A stretch of DNA of 64,000 nucleotides from Demequina globuliformis (GTDB lineage: Bacteria > Actinomycetota > Actinomycetes > Actinomycetales > Demequinaceae). The translations under genes were made by a program, and so were the position numbers. Under the pieces are notes generated by a model. The model was not told the DNA's origin. It did no database searches and saw nothing but the letters and a program-made list of their open reading frames with translations. Within the stretch, counting starts at the first letter, position 1; each line of letters opens with the position of its first letter. The stretch is from contig NZ_BBRG01000001.1 of NCBI RefSeq assembly GCF_000975155.1, positions 1,765,654-1,829,653 of the forward strand, in the 5' to 3' direction. This document shows, in pieces, positions 51,864 to 60,229 of this stretch.

Positions 51864-52957
51864 CCCGCACGATTCGTGCCGCCATTGTGGGAACGGGAGC
51901 CATCGCCCACGCTCACGCGGAGGCCATCGCTGTGACCGCGAATGCGACGCTGGTGGCGGTGACCGACCTCAACCGTGCCCCCGCTGAGGCATTTGCTGAG
52001 CGCCACGGCGGCGACGTGTACGCGGATCTGGACGCGCTGCTCAGGGATGCGGAGCCGGACGTGGTGCACCTGTGCACGCCCCCGGCCGTGCACGCCCCGC
52101 AAGCGCTCGCGGCGTTCGCTGCAGGCGCTCACGTCGTGTGCGAAAAGCCAGCTGCGCTGTCCTTGTCGGAGCTCGACACAATGCTTGAGGCGTCGCGCGA
52201 GAGCAACCGGCACTTCGCCGTGGTGTTCCAGCAGCGCACCGGGACCGCCGCGGCCCACGTCAAGGAGCTGCTGTCCTCCGGCGCGCTCGGGAGGCCTCTC
52301 GTGGCGGTCTGCCAAACGCTGTGGTTTCGCGATCAGGCGTACTTCGACGTGCCCTGGCGGGGGAAGTGGGAGACCGAGGGTGGTGGCCCCACGCTCGGCC
52401 ACGCGATTCACCAGATCGACCTGCTGGCATACCTCTTAGGGCCGTGGGAATCTGTGCGGGCTGACTTGTGGCGCGTGGGGCGCGAGACGCTCACGGAAGA
52501 CACCTCAACGGCGACCGTGACCTTCGAGTCGGGCGCCGTCGCGTCGGTGGTGACGTCTGCTGTCGCGCCCCGTGAGGTGAGCGCGATTCGTATCGACACT
52601 GAGCTGGCTACCGTGACGGTGGAACACCTCTACGGGCACGGCCACGACCACTGGCGCATCACGCCCGCTCCAGGAGTGGATCCCACGGTGGTGGAAGGGT
52701 GGGCGCTTCCGGATCAGGAGGAACCCAGCGGCCACGTTCCCCTTATCCGCGACATCTATGCCGCCCTCGCGAGCGGCGATGCCCTTCCCGCCGTGGCGGA
52801 GGAACCAGCGAGGTCGCTCGAGATCGTGACCGGCATCTATTCGTCAGCAGCGGCGGACGGAGCGCGTGTGACCGCCGCCCAGTTGCGGCTCGACAGTGAA
52901 CGCACCGCAAGCCTGGAGGCGCCCGTGTTCGAGCGGCGGCCGGGGCTGCCCCGGTGA
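51860..52957 (+). CDS. Gfo/Idh/MocA family oxidoreductase (DUF6807 operon)
   Basis: This is a 365-aa predicted sugar dehydrogenase. AAIVGTGAIAHAHAEAI (8-24) forms the Rossmann turn and EKP is at 95-97. The second-domain GGPTLGHAIHQIDLLAYLLG holds the catalytic-region histidines. AAAGGAAGGA precedes ATG 51860. It is preceded by DUF6807 and the cupin and followed by the GH43-like gene with GTGA overlap. A DUF6807 plus Gfo/Idh pairing also occurs at 7946-11166, strengthening a functional link. Confidence 0.9.
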   Translation: MTRTIRAAIVGTGAIAHAHAEAIAVTANATLVAVTDLNRAPAEAFAERHGGDVYADLDALLRDAEPDVVHLCTPPAVHAPQALAAFAAGAHVVCEKPAALSLSELDTMLEASRESNRHFAVVFQQRTGTAAAHVKELLSSGALGRPLVAVCQTLWFRDQAYFDVPWRGKWETEGGGPTLGHAIHQIDLLAYLLGPWESVRADLWRVGRETLTEDTSTATVTFESGAVASVVTSAVAPREVSAIRIDTELATVTVEHLYGHGHDHWRITPAPGVDPTVVEGWALPDQEEPSGHVPLIRDIYAALASGDALPAVAEEPARSLEIVTGIYSSAAADGARVTAAQLRLDSERTASLEAPVFERRPGLPR

Positions 52958-53907
52958 CGGCGCCGCCGGGGGTGACCCTGGCGTGGGCCCCCACCGCGCC
53001 GTACCGCGACCCCCTCTATGACGGAGCGACGGATCCGACCGTGGTGTGGGACCGGGGCCGCCGGGAGTGGGTGATGTTCTACACGCAGCGACGCCCCACG
53101 GCGGACGAGCCGGGGGTCGCGTGGGTCCACGGCAGCCGGATCGGCGTGGCCCGCGGGACCTCACAGGGCTGGCACTACGCCGGTGTGGTCGAGGGGCTTG
53201 ACCTCCCGCTGGACGGGCCGGGCCCGCACACTCACTGGGCGCCCGAGGTGATTGACGATGGCACTCACTACCGGATGTATCTCACGTGGATACGCGGCGT
53301 TCCGCAGGAGTGGGCAGGGCACGCCAGGGTGATCCGTGAGTATGTCTCGGCAGACCTCACCTCGTGGGAGTACGTGCGCGATCTGGCCTTGTCGAGCGAC
53401 CGAGTTATCGACGCGTGCGTAGCCCGGTGTCCCGACGGCCGCTGGCGCATGTGGTTCAAGGATGAGGCGGATGGCTCAACGACGTGGAGCGCTTCGACGC
53501 CCGCGCTCGACGCGCCGTGGACCATGGAGGGGCGGGTCCTTGGCGGCCGGCCGCACGAGGGACCCAACGTCTTTGAGCTGGGCGGATGGTGGTGGATGCT
53601 CACCGATGAGTGGCGGGGGATGGGCGTGTACCGCTCGCCGGATGCGCAGCGGTGGCGTCGCCAGGGCGGGGCTGATGCGGTGATCCTGGGCGAACCAGGC
53701 GCTACCGAGTGGGACCGTACGGTCGGCCGGCATGGGGATGTGGTCGTCGTGGGAGAAACGGCGGTGCTGTGGTACTTCACTCATCCCTGGTGGGATGGGG
53801 AAGAGGTTGCTGACGCCGGCTCGGTGGAGCACCGGCTCAGCGCTGTCCACGCCGCTCGCCTGAGTGTTGCCGGCGGCCGTCTGGTGTGTCACCGACGGGT
53901 ATCCTAA
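52954..53907 (+). CDS. GH43-like five-bladed beta-propeller glycosidase
   Basis: This is a 317-aa cytoplasmic protein (no signal peptide) with a GH43/GH32-type fold: RDPLYDGATDPTVVWD near 20-35, HWAPEVIDDGTHYRMYLTW near 90-108 and WRMWFKDEADGS near 168. The Asp in the first segment and Glu/Asp in the others could be the catalytic acids. Family members cut arabinose or xylose side chains. The family call is by eye and might instead be a related glycosidase or phosphorylase. GTG 52954 overlaps the upstream stop. Confidence 0.72.
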   Translation: MTAPPGVTLAWAPTAPYRDPLYDGATDPTVVWDRGRREWVMFYTQRRPTADEPGVAWVHGSRIGVARGTSQGWHYAGVVEGLDLPLDGPGPHTHWAPEVIDDGTHYRMYLTWIRGVPQEWAGHARVIREYVSADLTSWEYVRDLALSSDRVIDACVARCPDGRWRMWFKDEADGSTTWSASTPALDAPWTMEGRVLGGRPHEGPNVFELGGWWWMLTDEWRGMGVYRSPDAQRWRRQGGADAVILGEPGATEWDRTVGRHGDVVVVGETAVLWYFTHPWWDGEEVADAGSVEHRLSAVHAARLSVAGGRLVCHRRVS

Positions 53908-53952
53908 GCGTCCATACTGGGACCGATCCCAATGTTGCGAAAAGGTCACGAA

Positions 53953-53967
53953 TTGAAACGTTTTTCA
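53953..53967 (+). promoter_or_regulatory. Rha-like half-site palindrome upstream of the second ABC operon
   Basis: TTGAAACGTTTTTCA contains the rha half-site TTGAAACG followed by an imperfect inverted arm (TGAAA/TTTCA). It lies about ten bases upstream of the -35 hexamer below. Confidence 0.4.
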
Positions 53968-53975
53968 GTTTGGTG

Positions 53976-54021
53976 TTGACGCTCACATGCCGCACCGGTT
54001 ACGTTGCGGATAGCGCTTTCC
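53976..54021 (+). promoter_or_regulatory. Promoter and operator of the second ABC operon
   Basis: TTGACG (53976-53981) and TACGTT (54000-54005) are 18 bp apart. GGATAGCGCTTTCC (54008-54021), of the same palindrome family as 50108 and 16288, covers the likely start. Confidence 0.55.
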
Positions 54022-54095
54022 AAAGGAGGGGCGCGGCGGCCCGGTAGGTGCGGGACGCCAACCAAGAGAACGATGAAGTTTTCGAGAGGACAACG

Positions 54096-55433
54096 ATGTT
54101 CACAGTTCAGCGTCGCCGCAGTTTGATGGCCGCGGCAGCCATGACCACCGCTAGCGTGCTCGCGCTCGCTGCATGCTCCTCGGACTCTGCCGAGGACCCG
54201 GAAACGTCGGCAACCGGCGGCTCCACCGCGGGTGCAGGCGGTTCCGGCGAAGAGGTCACCCTCGACTTTGCCTTCTGGGGCAATGACGTCCGTGCCGACA
54301 TGTACACGCAGTCCATCGACCTGTTCATGGAGGAGTACCCGAACATCACGGTGAACTCCACCTTCCTGGACTACCCCGCATTCTGGGAGAAGCGCCAGAC
54401 GGAGGCCGCCGGCGGCGGGCTCCCGGATGTGATGCAGTTCGACTACTCCTACTTGCGTCAGTACTCCGAGAACGGCCTCCTCCTCGACCTCGGCCCGCAC
54501 CTGGGCAACGAGATCAACACGGACGGCTTCACCGAGCAGATTCTCGGCATCGGTGTCGTGGGCGACACCACCACTGCGCTGCCAATCTCCACCAACGCGT
54601 GGGGCGTCTACACCAACCCGCAGTTGCTCGAATCCACCGGAGTCGCCGACTTTGCTGGCGGCACGTGGGACGACTACAAGGCGTGGGCTGCCGAGGTCAC
54701 CGAAGCCTCCGGCGGCGAGATCTTTGGCGGCACCGACTACACCGGCCGCATCCAGAACTTCGAAATCCAGTTGCGTGCCGAGGGCAAGAACCTCTTCAAC
54801 GAGGACGGTACCCCCGGCTTCGATGAGGCACGCTTGACCGAGTTCTGGGAGTCCGGTGCCGAGATGCGCGGAGACGACGGCTCGGGCATTTCCCAGCAGC
54901 GCCTCGAGGAGATCTACCCGACCTCCGGCTTTGGAGCTGGCCTGACCGCTTCCGAACTGACGTGGGACAACTTTGGCGCCGGCTACCTGGGCGAACTTGG
55001 TGAGGACTACACCGAGCTAGGCCTGGTGGCGCCGCCCGTGACCGTTGAGGGCGCGAAGGACCTCTACCAGAAGCCCTCGATGCTGCACGCGATCGCCCAG
55101 AACACCGAGCACCCTGCCGAGTCCGCCATGCTGGTCGACTTCCTGGTGAACTCGCCCGAGGTCGGCGCGATCTTCGGCACCAACCGCGGCCTGCCGGCCT
55201 CGTCCGCCATGCGCGACGGCATCACCTTCGAAGGCCTCGACGAGCAGATCCGGGCGTATGAGGAGTCGATCGCAGACCGCCTCGGCGACGCCCCGCCGGT
55301 CCCGCTGGTCGGGTACGGCACCCTCGAGGAGAAGTTCCGCGTGCTCGGCACCGAGCTCGGCTTCGGCACCCTCTCGGTTGAGGACGCCGTCAGCCAGTTC
55401 TTCGGTGAGATGGACGTCACCCTGAACTCCTAA
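54096..55433 (+). CDS. Extracellular sugar-binding lipoprotein (second CUT1 ABC)
   Basis: This is the binding subunit of the second importer, 445 aa. The signal peptide ends at the lipobox LALAAC (C27), and the linker is rich in Thr, Gly and Ser. The family 1 fold begins at VTLDFAFWGNDVRADMYTQ. GAGAGGA precedes ATG 54096. It is the first gene of its transporter and is followed by a strong hairpin that probably lowers permease expression relative to it. Galactan or arabinan oligosaccharides are plausible ligands given the downstream GH42 and GH51; inference. Confidence 0.92.
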   Translation: MFTVQRRRSLMAAAAMTTASVLALAACSSDSAEDPETSATGGSTAGAGGSGEEVTLDFAFWGNDVRADMYTQSIDLFMEEYPNITVNSTFLDYPAFWEKRQTEAAGGGLPDVMQFDYSYLRQYSENGLLLDLGPHLGNEINTDGFTEQILGIGVVGDTTTALPISTNAWGVYTNPQLLESTGVADFAGGTWDDYKAWAAEVTEASGGEIFGGTDYTGRIQNFEIQLRAEGKNLFNEDGTPGFDEARLTEFWESGAEMRGDDGSGISQQRLEEIYPTSGFGAGLTASELTWDNFGAGYLGELGEDYTELGLVAPPVTVEGAKDLYQKPSMLHAIAQNTEHPAESAMLVDFLVNSPEVGAIFGTNRGLPASSAMRDGITFEGLDEQIRAYEESIADRLGDAPPVPLVGYGTLEEKFRVLGTELGFGTLSVEDAVSQFFGEMDVTLNS

Positions 55434-55443
55434 GCACCACCCG

Positions 55444-55487
55444 CCCTGAGGGCCGATGCCACCTCACTCCGGCATCGGCCCTCAGGG
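55444..55487 (+). terminator. Intra-operon hairpin between binding protein and permease
   Basis: CCCTGAGGGCCGATGCC (55444-55460) pairs perfectly over 17 bp with 55471-55487 across a 10-base loop. It lies inside the operon and likely attenuates transcription or protects the upstream mRNA end, giving more binding protein than permease. Confidence 0.75.
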
Positions 55488-55516
55488 CCCCGTCCCCATC
55501 TCAATGAGGAGAGGCA

Positions 55517-56524
55517 GTGACTAGCACCGTGAACCGTGTCGCCGATGCCACGGAAACCTCCACCAGCGCCGCGAGCGCTGGATCCGAGGTCGCCGCACCG
55601 GGCAAACGCCCGAAGAAGCCCACCACCCAGCGCACTCGCCACTGGCGCGAGAACATTGCTGGGTACGGTTTTTTGGCCCCCTGGCTCGTGGGATTCCTCG
55701 GGCTCACCCTGATCCCCATGCTGTACTCGCTGTACCTGTCGTTCACGCGGTACAACCTGTTCCAGCCTCCTCAGTGGGTCGGGTTCGACAACTACATCCG
55801 CATGTTCACGGAGGACCCCAACTACACGCAGTCGGTGAAGATCACCCTCATTTACGTGCTCGTGGGTACCCCCATCAAGCTGGCCGCTGCGCTCGGCGTC
55901 GCCATGCTGCTGAACTACCGTGACCGTGGCGCCGGATTCTTCCGGTCCTCGTTCTACGCCCCTTCGCTCATCGGAGCATCCGTCTCCGTCGCGATTGTGT
56001 GGCGAGCAATGTTCTCGACGGACGGACCCGTCGACAACACCTTCAGCTTTTTCGGGTTCGAGATAGGCGGCTGGGTCGGCAACGTTGCCCTCGTGGTGCC
56101 CATGATGATCCTGTTGGCGGTGTGGCAGTTCGGCGCCCCGATGGTGATCTTCCTCGCGGGACTCAAGCAGGTGCCGCGCGAGCTCTACGAGGCCGCGGAC
56201 ATGGACGGGGCTGGCCCGGTCAAGAAGTTCCGCTCCATCACGATGCCGATGCTGTCCTCGGTCGTCTTCTTCAACCTGCTGCTTGAGATCATTGGCGCCT
56301 TCCAGGTCTTCGCCGCCGCCTACATCATCTCCAACGGCACCGGCGGTCCGGCCGGCATGACGAACTTCTACACCCTGTACCTGTACAAGCGAGCGTTCAG
56401 CGACGGGCAGATGGGCTACGCGTCCGCGATGGCCTGGACCCTGGTGATCGTGGTCGCGATCATCGCCGCCGTCCTGTTCCGCACGTCGAAGATGTGGGTG
56501 CACTACCAGGGAGACAGCAAATGA
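55517..56524 (+). CDS. Sugar ABC transporter permease (MalF type)
   Basis: This is a membrane subunit of the second importer, 335 aa. A 40-residue charged head precedes six helices. The EAA loop reads YEAADMDGAGPVKKFRSITMPML, and the C-terminus has DGQMGYASAMAW. GTG 55517 has GAGAGGC upstream. The second permease overlaps by ATGA. No dedicated ATPase gene is present. Confidence 0.93.
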   Translation: MTSTVNRVADATETSTSAASAGSEVAAPGKRPKKPTTQRTRHWRENIAGYGFLAPWLVGFLGLTLIPMLYSLYLSFTRYNLFQPPQWVGFDNYIRMFTEDPNYTQSVKITLIYVLVGTPIKLAAALGVAMLLNYRDRGAGFFRSSFYAPSLIGASVSVAIVWRAMFSTDGPVDNTFSFFGFEIGGWVGNVALVVPMMILLAVWQFGAPMVIFLAGLKQVPRELYEAADMDGAGPVKKFRSITMPMLSSVVFFNLLLEIIGAFQVFAAAYIISNGTGGPAGMTNFYTLYLYKRAFSDGQMGYASAMAWTLVIVVAIIAAVLFRTSKMWVHYQGDSK

Positions 56525-57429
56525 GCCTCAAGGACTTCCGCGTCAAGGACGACGCGGATCAGGAACGCGTCACCCAGCCGCAGCCGCGATTCACGCGCAA
56601 GCAGATCACGACCGCTATCTGGTTCGTGGCGCTGATGTCGCTGACCGCGATCATCCTGTACCCGCTGCTGTGGCTGTTCTTGTCCACATTCAAGGACAAC
56701 AGCGAGTTCGGCTCCAATCAGGGCCTGCTGCCAGAGGACCCCACGTTCGACAACTACCTCAAGGTCTTCGAGGGCATTGCCGGCGTTCCCATGTGGCGCT
56801 TCTTCGCCAACTCCGCGTTCATCGCCATCATGGCGACATTTGGCACGCTGCTGAGCTCATCGATGGCCGCGTACGCCTTCGCGCGCATCAAGTTCAAGGG
56901 CGTCGGGATCTTCTTTGCCGCGATGATCGGCACGCTGCTGCTGCCGTTCCACGTCGTGATCATTCCCCAGTACATTCTGTTCAACAACCTGGGCATGATC
57001 GACACGTATTGGCCGCTCATCCTTCCCAAGTTCCTGGCGACGGAGGCGTTCTTCGTGTTCCTCATCGTCCAGTTCATGCGCGGAATCCCTCGCGAGATGG
57101 ATGAAGCCGCACGCGTTGACGGGGCAGGTCACGTGCGCACCTTTACGTCGATCATGCTGCCGCTCATTCAGCCAGCCCTCGTGACGTCCGCGATTTTCTC
57201 CTTCATTTGGACGTGGAACGACTTCCTCGCCCCGCTGATGTACATCACCAGTCCCGAGAAGTACCCGCTGCCGATCGCACTTCGCCTGTACAACGACCAA
57301 ACCAGCACCTCCGACTTTGGCGCGACCGTGACGGCCTCCTTCCTGGCGCTCATTCCGATCCTGCTGTTCTTCCTGGTGTTCCAGCGCTTCTTGGTCGCGG
57401 GCGTGGCGACCCAAGGGTTGAAGGGATAG
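56521..57429 (+). CDS. Sugar ABC transporter permease (MalG type)
   Basis: This is the second membrane subunit, 302 aa with six helices. The EAA motif is MDEAARVDGAGHVRTFTSIMLPL. Its C-terminus FLVAGVATQGLKG parallels the one at 12332-13264, so the two importers are related paralogues. The next gene starts two bases after its stop. Confidence 0.93.
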   Translation: MSLKDFRVKDDADQERVTQPQPRFTRKQITTAIWFVALMSLTAIILYPLLWLFLSTFKDNSEFGSNQGLLPEDPTFDNYLKVFEGIAGVPMWRFFANSAFIAIMATFGTLLSSSMAAYAFARIKFKGVGIFFAAMIGTLLLPFHVVIIPQYILFNNLGMIDTYWPLILPKFLATEAFFVFLIVQFMRGIPREMDEAARVDGAGHVRTFTSIMLPLIQPALVTSAIFSFIWTWNDFLAPLMYITSPEKYPLPIALRLYNDQTSTSDFGATVTASFLALIPILLFFLVFQRFLVAGVATQGLKG

Positions 57430-57431
57430 CG

Positions 57432-58127
57432 ATGGCCGCCGGTCAACGTCCGTCACCGCGGGCCCAGCGCGCGGCGGAGCGAGCCGCGCACAGGGCGGCT
57501 CGGGATGGCATGGGCCCCACCACTGGTGAGTGGCGGCCAATGCTGTGGCCGGGGGCACAGGGCGGGTTCGCTCTGTGGGGTGAGGTCCTCATGACGGGCG
57601 TGATGATGACCGTGGCGTCACTGGGCGTGGTCACCATGCCAGCGGCGGTGGCTGCTGGGTCGCGACACCTGAACGCCTACCTGCGTGCCGAGCGCTCCGA
57701 GTGGGCGGTGTTTTGGCGGGATGTGCGAGCCGCACTCCCCGGCGGCCTAGGAGTGGGGATCGCGGCGGTCGTGCTCATCGCGATCCTCGCCATCGACATC
57801 CAACTCGCGGCGACGGGGCTGTTGCCGGGCGCGTCAGTGATCGCCGCCGTCGGGTGGCTGGGCCTGATCGCCACCGCAGTTGTGCTGCTGACGGCAGCGG
57901 GGCAATGGGACCCCGAGGCCGGCTGGCGGGCCGCGCTGATGCGTGCCCTGTCTCAGCTGCGCGGTGACGTGGGGGGCGCGGCGTACTTGGCGGCGACGGT
58001 GGGCTTTGTGGGTGTGTGTACGTGGTCTCTGCCGGCCCTGCTCATCCCCGCTTTGGGATGCGCGGTCCTGGCGTTGGTCGCGATCCCTGCACGCCCACGC
58101 CGCCCACGCGGCCCCCGCGGCGAGTAG
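57432..58127 (+). CDS. YesL-like (DUF624) membrane protein
   Basis: This 231-aa protein has a basic head (about 40 residues) and five or so hydrophobic helices. GEVLMTGVMMTVASLGVVTMPAAVAAGSRHLNAYLRAE resembles the YesL/DUF624 family, whose members sit beside sugar ABC permeases (YesL accompanies the rhamnogalacturonan genes in B. subtilis). Function is unknown; a transporter accessory role is likely from context. It starts two bases after the permease stop. Confidence 0.7.
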   Translation: MAAGQRPSPRAQRAAERAAHRAARDGMGPTTGEWRPMLWPGAQGGFALWGEVLMTGVMMTVASLGVVTMPAAVAAGSRHLNAYLRAERSEWAVFWRDVRAALPGGLGVGIAAVVLIAILAIDIQLAATGLLPGASVIAAVGWLGLIATAVVLLTAAGQWDPEAGWRAALMRALSQLRGDVGGAAYLAATVGFVGVCTWSLPALLIPALGCAVLALVAIPARPRRPRGPRGE

Positions 58128-58175
58128 AGGTGACGTGCCTGTCGCGGTCGCACCGCGGATTCGTGAACGTCACCT
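58128..58175 (+). terminator. Nested hairpin between YesL-like and GH42 genes
   Basis: AGGTGACGT (58128-58136) pairs with 58167-58175, and an inner CGCGGT/ACCGCG stem (58143-58148 with 58152-58157) closes on three bases. It may partly terminate the transporter transcript. The rest of the 122-base gap leads to AAAGGAG before GH42. Confidence 0.45.
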
Positions 58176-58249
58176 GCCTCCGCTGAGGCGGGAGGTGGGG
58201 GTGTCACGATGGACACACGGCAACCAACAACGGTCAAAGGAGACAGGTA

Positions 58250-60229
58250 GTGGTGCATTACGGCGGTGACTACAACCCCGAGCAGTGGCCCGAGTCGGTC
58301 TGGCCGCAGGACGTTGCGCGCATGCGCGAGGCCGGCGTGACCATGGTGAGCCTGGGCATCTTCTCGTGGAGTCGCATCCAGCCTGCGGAGGGTGAATTCG
58401 ACTTTGCCTGGTTGGACCGCGTGATCGACCTGCTCCATGAGGGCGGCATCGCGGTGGATCTCGCGACAGCCACCGCCTCGCCGCCGCCGTGGATGCACGA
58501 GCACTACCCCGACGTCTTGCCGGTGACGGCGCAGGGAGTCATGCTCGGGCCCGGCAGCCGCCAGCACTACGCCCCGAGTTCCCCCACCTACAGGCGCCTG
58601 GCCGGTGACCTCGTCGCTGCCTTGGCGCAGCGCTACGTCGACCACCCTGCCGTCGTGATGTGGCACGTCAACAACGAGTACGGCTGTCACGTACACGAGG
58701 ACCACTCAGAGAACGCGCAGCGGGCGTTCCGGGAGTGGTTGGAGCGTCGGTATGGCACCGTGGACGCCCTCAACGAGGCCTGGGGTACGGCCTTCTGGTC
58801 GCAGCGCTACACGGGCTTTGGGCAGGTCCGCACTCCAGCGGCGGCGCCCTACAGTCACAACCCAGGGCAACTGCTGGACTTCAAACGCTTCACCTCTGAC
58901 ATGCTGCTCGAGTGCTACCTGATGGAGAAGGAGATCCTTCTCGAGGCTGGCGCGAAGCAGCCCATCACCACCAACTTCATGGGCGCCTTCAAGCCTGCGA
59001 ACTACCGGCAGTGGGTCGCCCACCTCGACGTGGTCACTGACGACTGCTACCCGGACCCCAACGATGCCGAGTCCTTTCGTGACGCAGCCTTCCAGCGCGA
59101 CCTCGTGCGCTCGCTCAAGCCCCACGTCCCGTGGCTGCTGATGGAGCAGGCGAGCAACGCGCTCAACTGGCGACCGAGCAACGCACCCAAGGCTCCGGGA
59201 CAGATGGAAGCGTTGTCGTGGCAGGCCGTGGGTCGCGGCGCAGATGGGGTCCTTTTCTTTCAGTGGCGCCAATCGCGCGCCGGCGCGGAGAAGTTCCACT
59301 CCGCGATGCTGCCGCACGCAGGGACGGATACACGCACGTGGCGAGAGGTGGTGCGCCTGGGACGCGACCTTGCGACGCTCCCGGAGTTGCCGGCCGGGCA
59401 AGCGGGGGCACGCGTCGCCTTGGTCTTCGACTGGGAGGCCTGGTGGGCGATCGAAAGCCCCGACCATCCTCATAACGGCATCGACTACCTCGCGATCATT
59501 CAACGCTGGTACCGCGCCCTGCACCGCGCTCACGTCGCCGTCGACATCGTTGGCCCCGACCAGGTCCATGACCGCTACCAGCTGGCATTCGCACCCCTGC
59601 TGTATCTCCTCACGGACTCCGGCGCGCAGGCGCTGACGTCATTCGTTGACGGCGGCGGGCACCTCGTCGCCGGGCCATTCACGGACGTCGTTGACGCACG
59701 CGACCAGTTCCGCGATGGCGGGTACCTCACGCAGTTGCGCGACACGCTCGGCGTCACCGTGGAGGACTTTGGCGCTTTGGTGTCGCCAGGCGGGGGACCG
59801 GGTGAGTCTGAGGCTCGCGCCAGCGGTGCGTGTGGCGACTTCACAGGCGGCTTCCTCGCTGAGGAAGTGCACGCCGGTGGGGCCGATGTCGTGGCGGAGT
59901 TCACCACGGGGCGGCGCCACGGCGATGCCGCGCTCACCCGCAACGTGCACGGCGCGGGCGTGGGCTGGTACCTCGCAACAGTGCCGGACGAGGCCGGCGT
60001 GGACACCCTGGTGCGCCACTTCCTCGATGACGCTGGGGTCGCGCCTGTGCTGGGTGGAGTGCCCGCCCACGTGGACGTGTCCACGCGTGGTGACGTCGTC
60101 ACGCTCATCAACTTTGGGTCTGCGGCCGTCACGGTGGATGTGCAAGGGCAGGACCTTCTGGCCGATGCCCCGGTCACCTCGGTGACGCTGGCGCCGTTTG
60201 GCGTCGCTGTCGTGAGGCGGCAGCGATGA
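58250..60229 (+). CDS. Beta-galactosidase, GH42 family
   Basis: This is a 659-aa cytoplasmic enzyme (no signal peptide) hydrolysing terminal beta-galactosides, probably galacto-oligosaccharides from rhamnogalacturonan side chains. The acid/base is E143 (HVNNEYG) and the nucleophile E299 (LLMEQASN). GGDYNPEQWP at the N-terminus is a GH42 hallmark, and the A, B (trimerisation) and small C domains are complete. AAAGGAG precedes GTG 58250; GTG 58253 is equally possible. Glycerate kinase overlaps by ATGA. Confidence 0.94.
   Translation: MVHYGGDYNPEQWPESVWPQDVARMREAGVTMVSLGIFSWSRIQPAEGEFDFAWLDRVIDLLHEGGIAVDLATATASPPPWMHEHYPDVLPVTAQGVMLGPGSRQHYAPSSPTYRRLAGDLVAALAQRYVDHPAVVMWHVNNEYGCHVHEDHSENAQRAFREWLERRYGTVDALNEAWGTAFWSQRYTGFGQVRTPAAAPYSHNPGQLLDFKRFTSDMLLECYLMEKEILLEAGAKQPITTNFMGAFKPANYRQWVAHLDVVTDDCYPDPNDAESFRDAAFQRDLVRSLKPHVPWLLMEQASNALNWRPSNAPKAPGQMEALSWQAVGRGADGVLFFQWRQSRAGAEKFHSAMLPHAGTDTRTWREVVRLGRDLATLPELPAGQAGARVALVFDWEAWWAIESPDHPHNGIDYLAIIQRWYRALHRAHVAVDIVGPDQVHDRYQLAFAPLLYLLTDSGAQALTSFVDGGGHLVAGPFTDVVDARDQFRDGGYLTQLRDTLGVTVEDFGALVSPGGGPGESEARASGACGDFTGGFLAEEVHAGGADVVAEFTTGRRHGDAALTRNVHGAGVGWYLATVPDEAGVDTLVRHFLDDAGVAPVLGGVPAHVDVSTRGDVVTLINFGSAAVTVDVQGQDLLADAPVTSVTLAPFGVAVVRRQR

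Noticed and set aside
55430..56503. 357-codon antisense open frame opposite the second ABC permease
   Set aside because: Composition is Gly/Arg/His/Glu-rich, as expected for an antisense frame of a membrane protein gene; no motif found.
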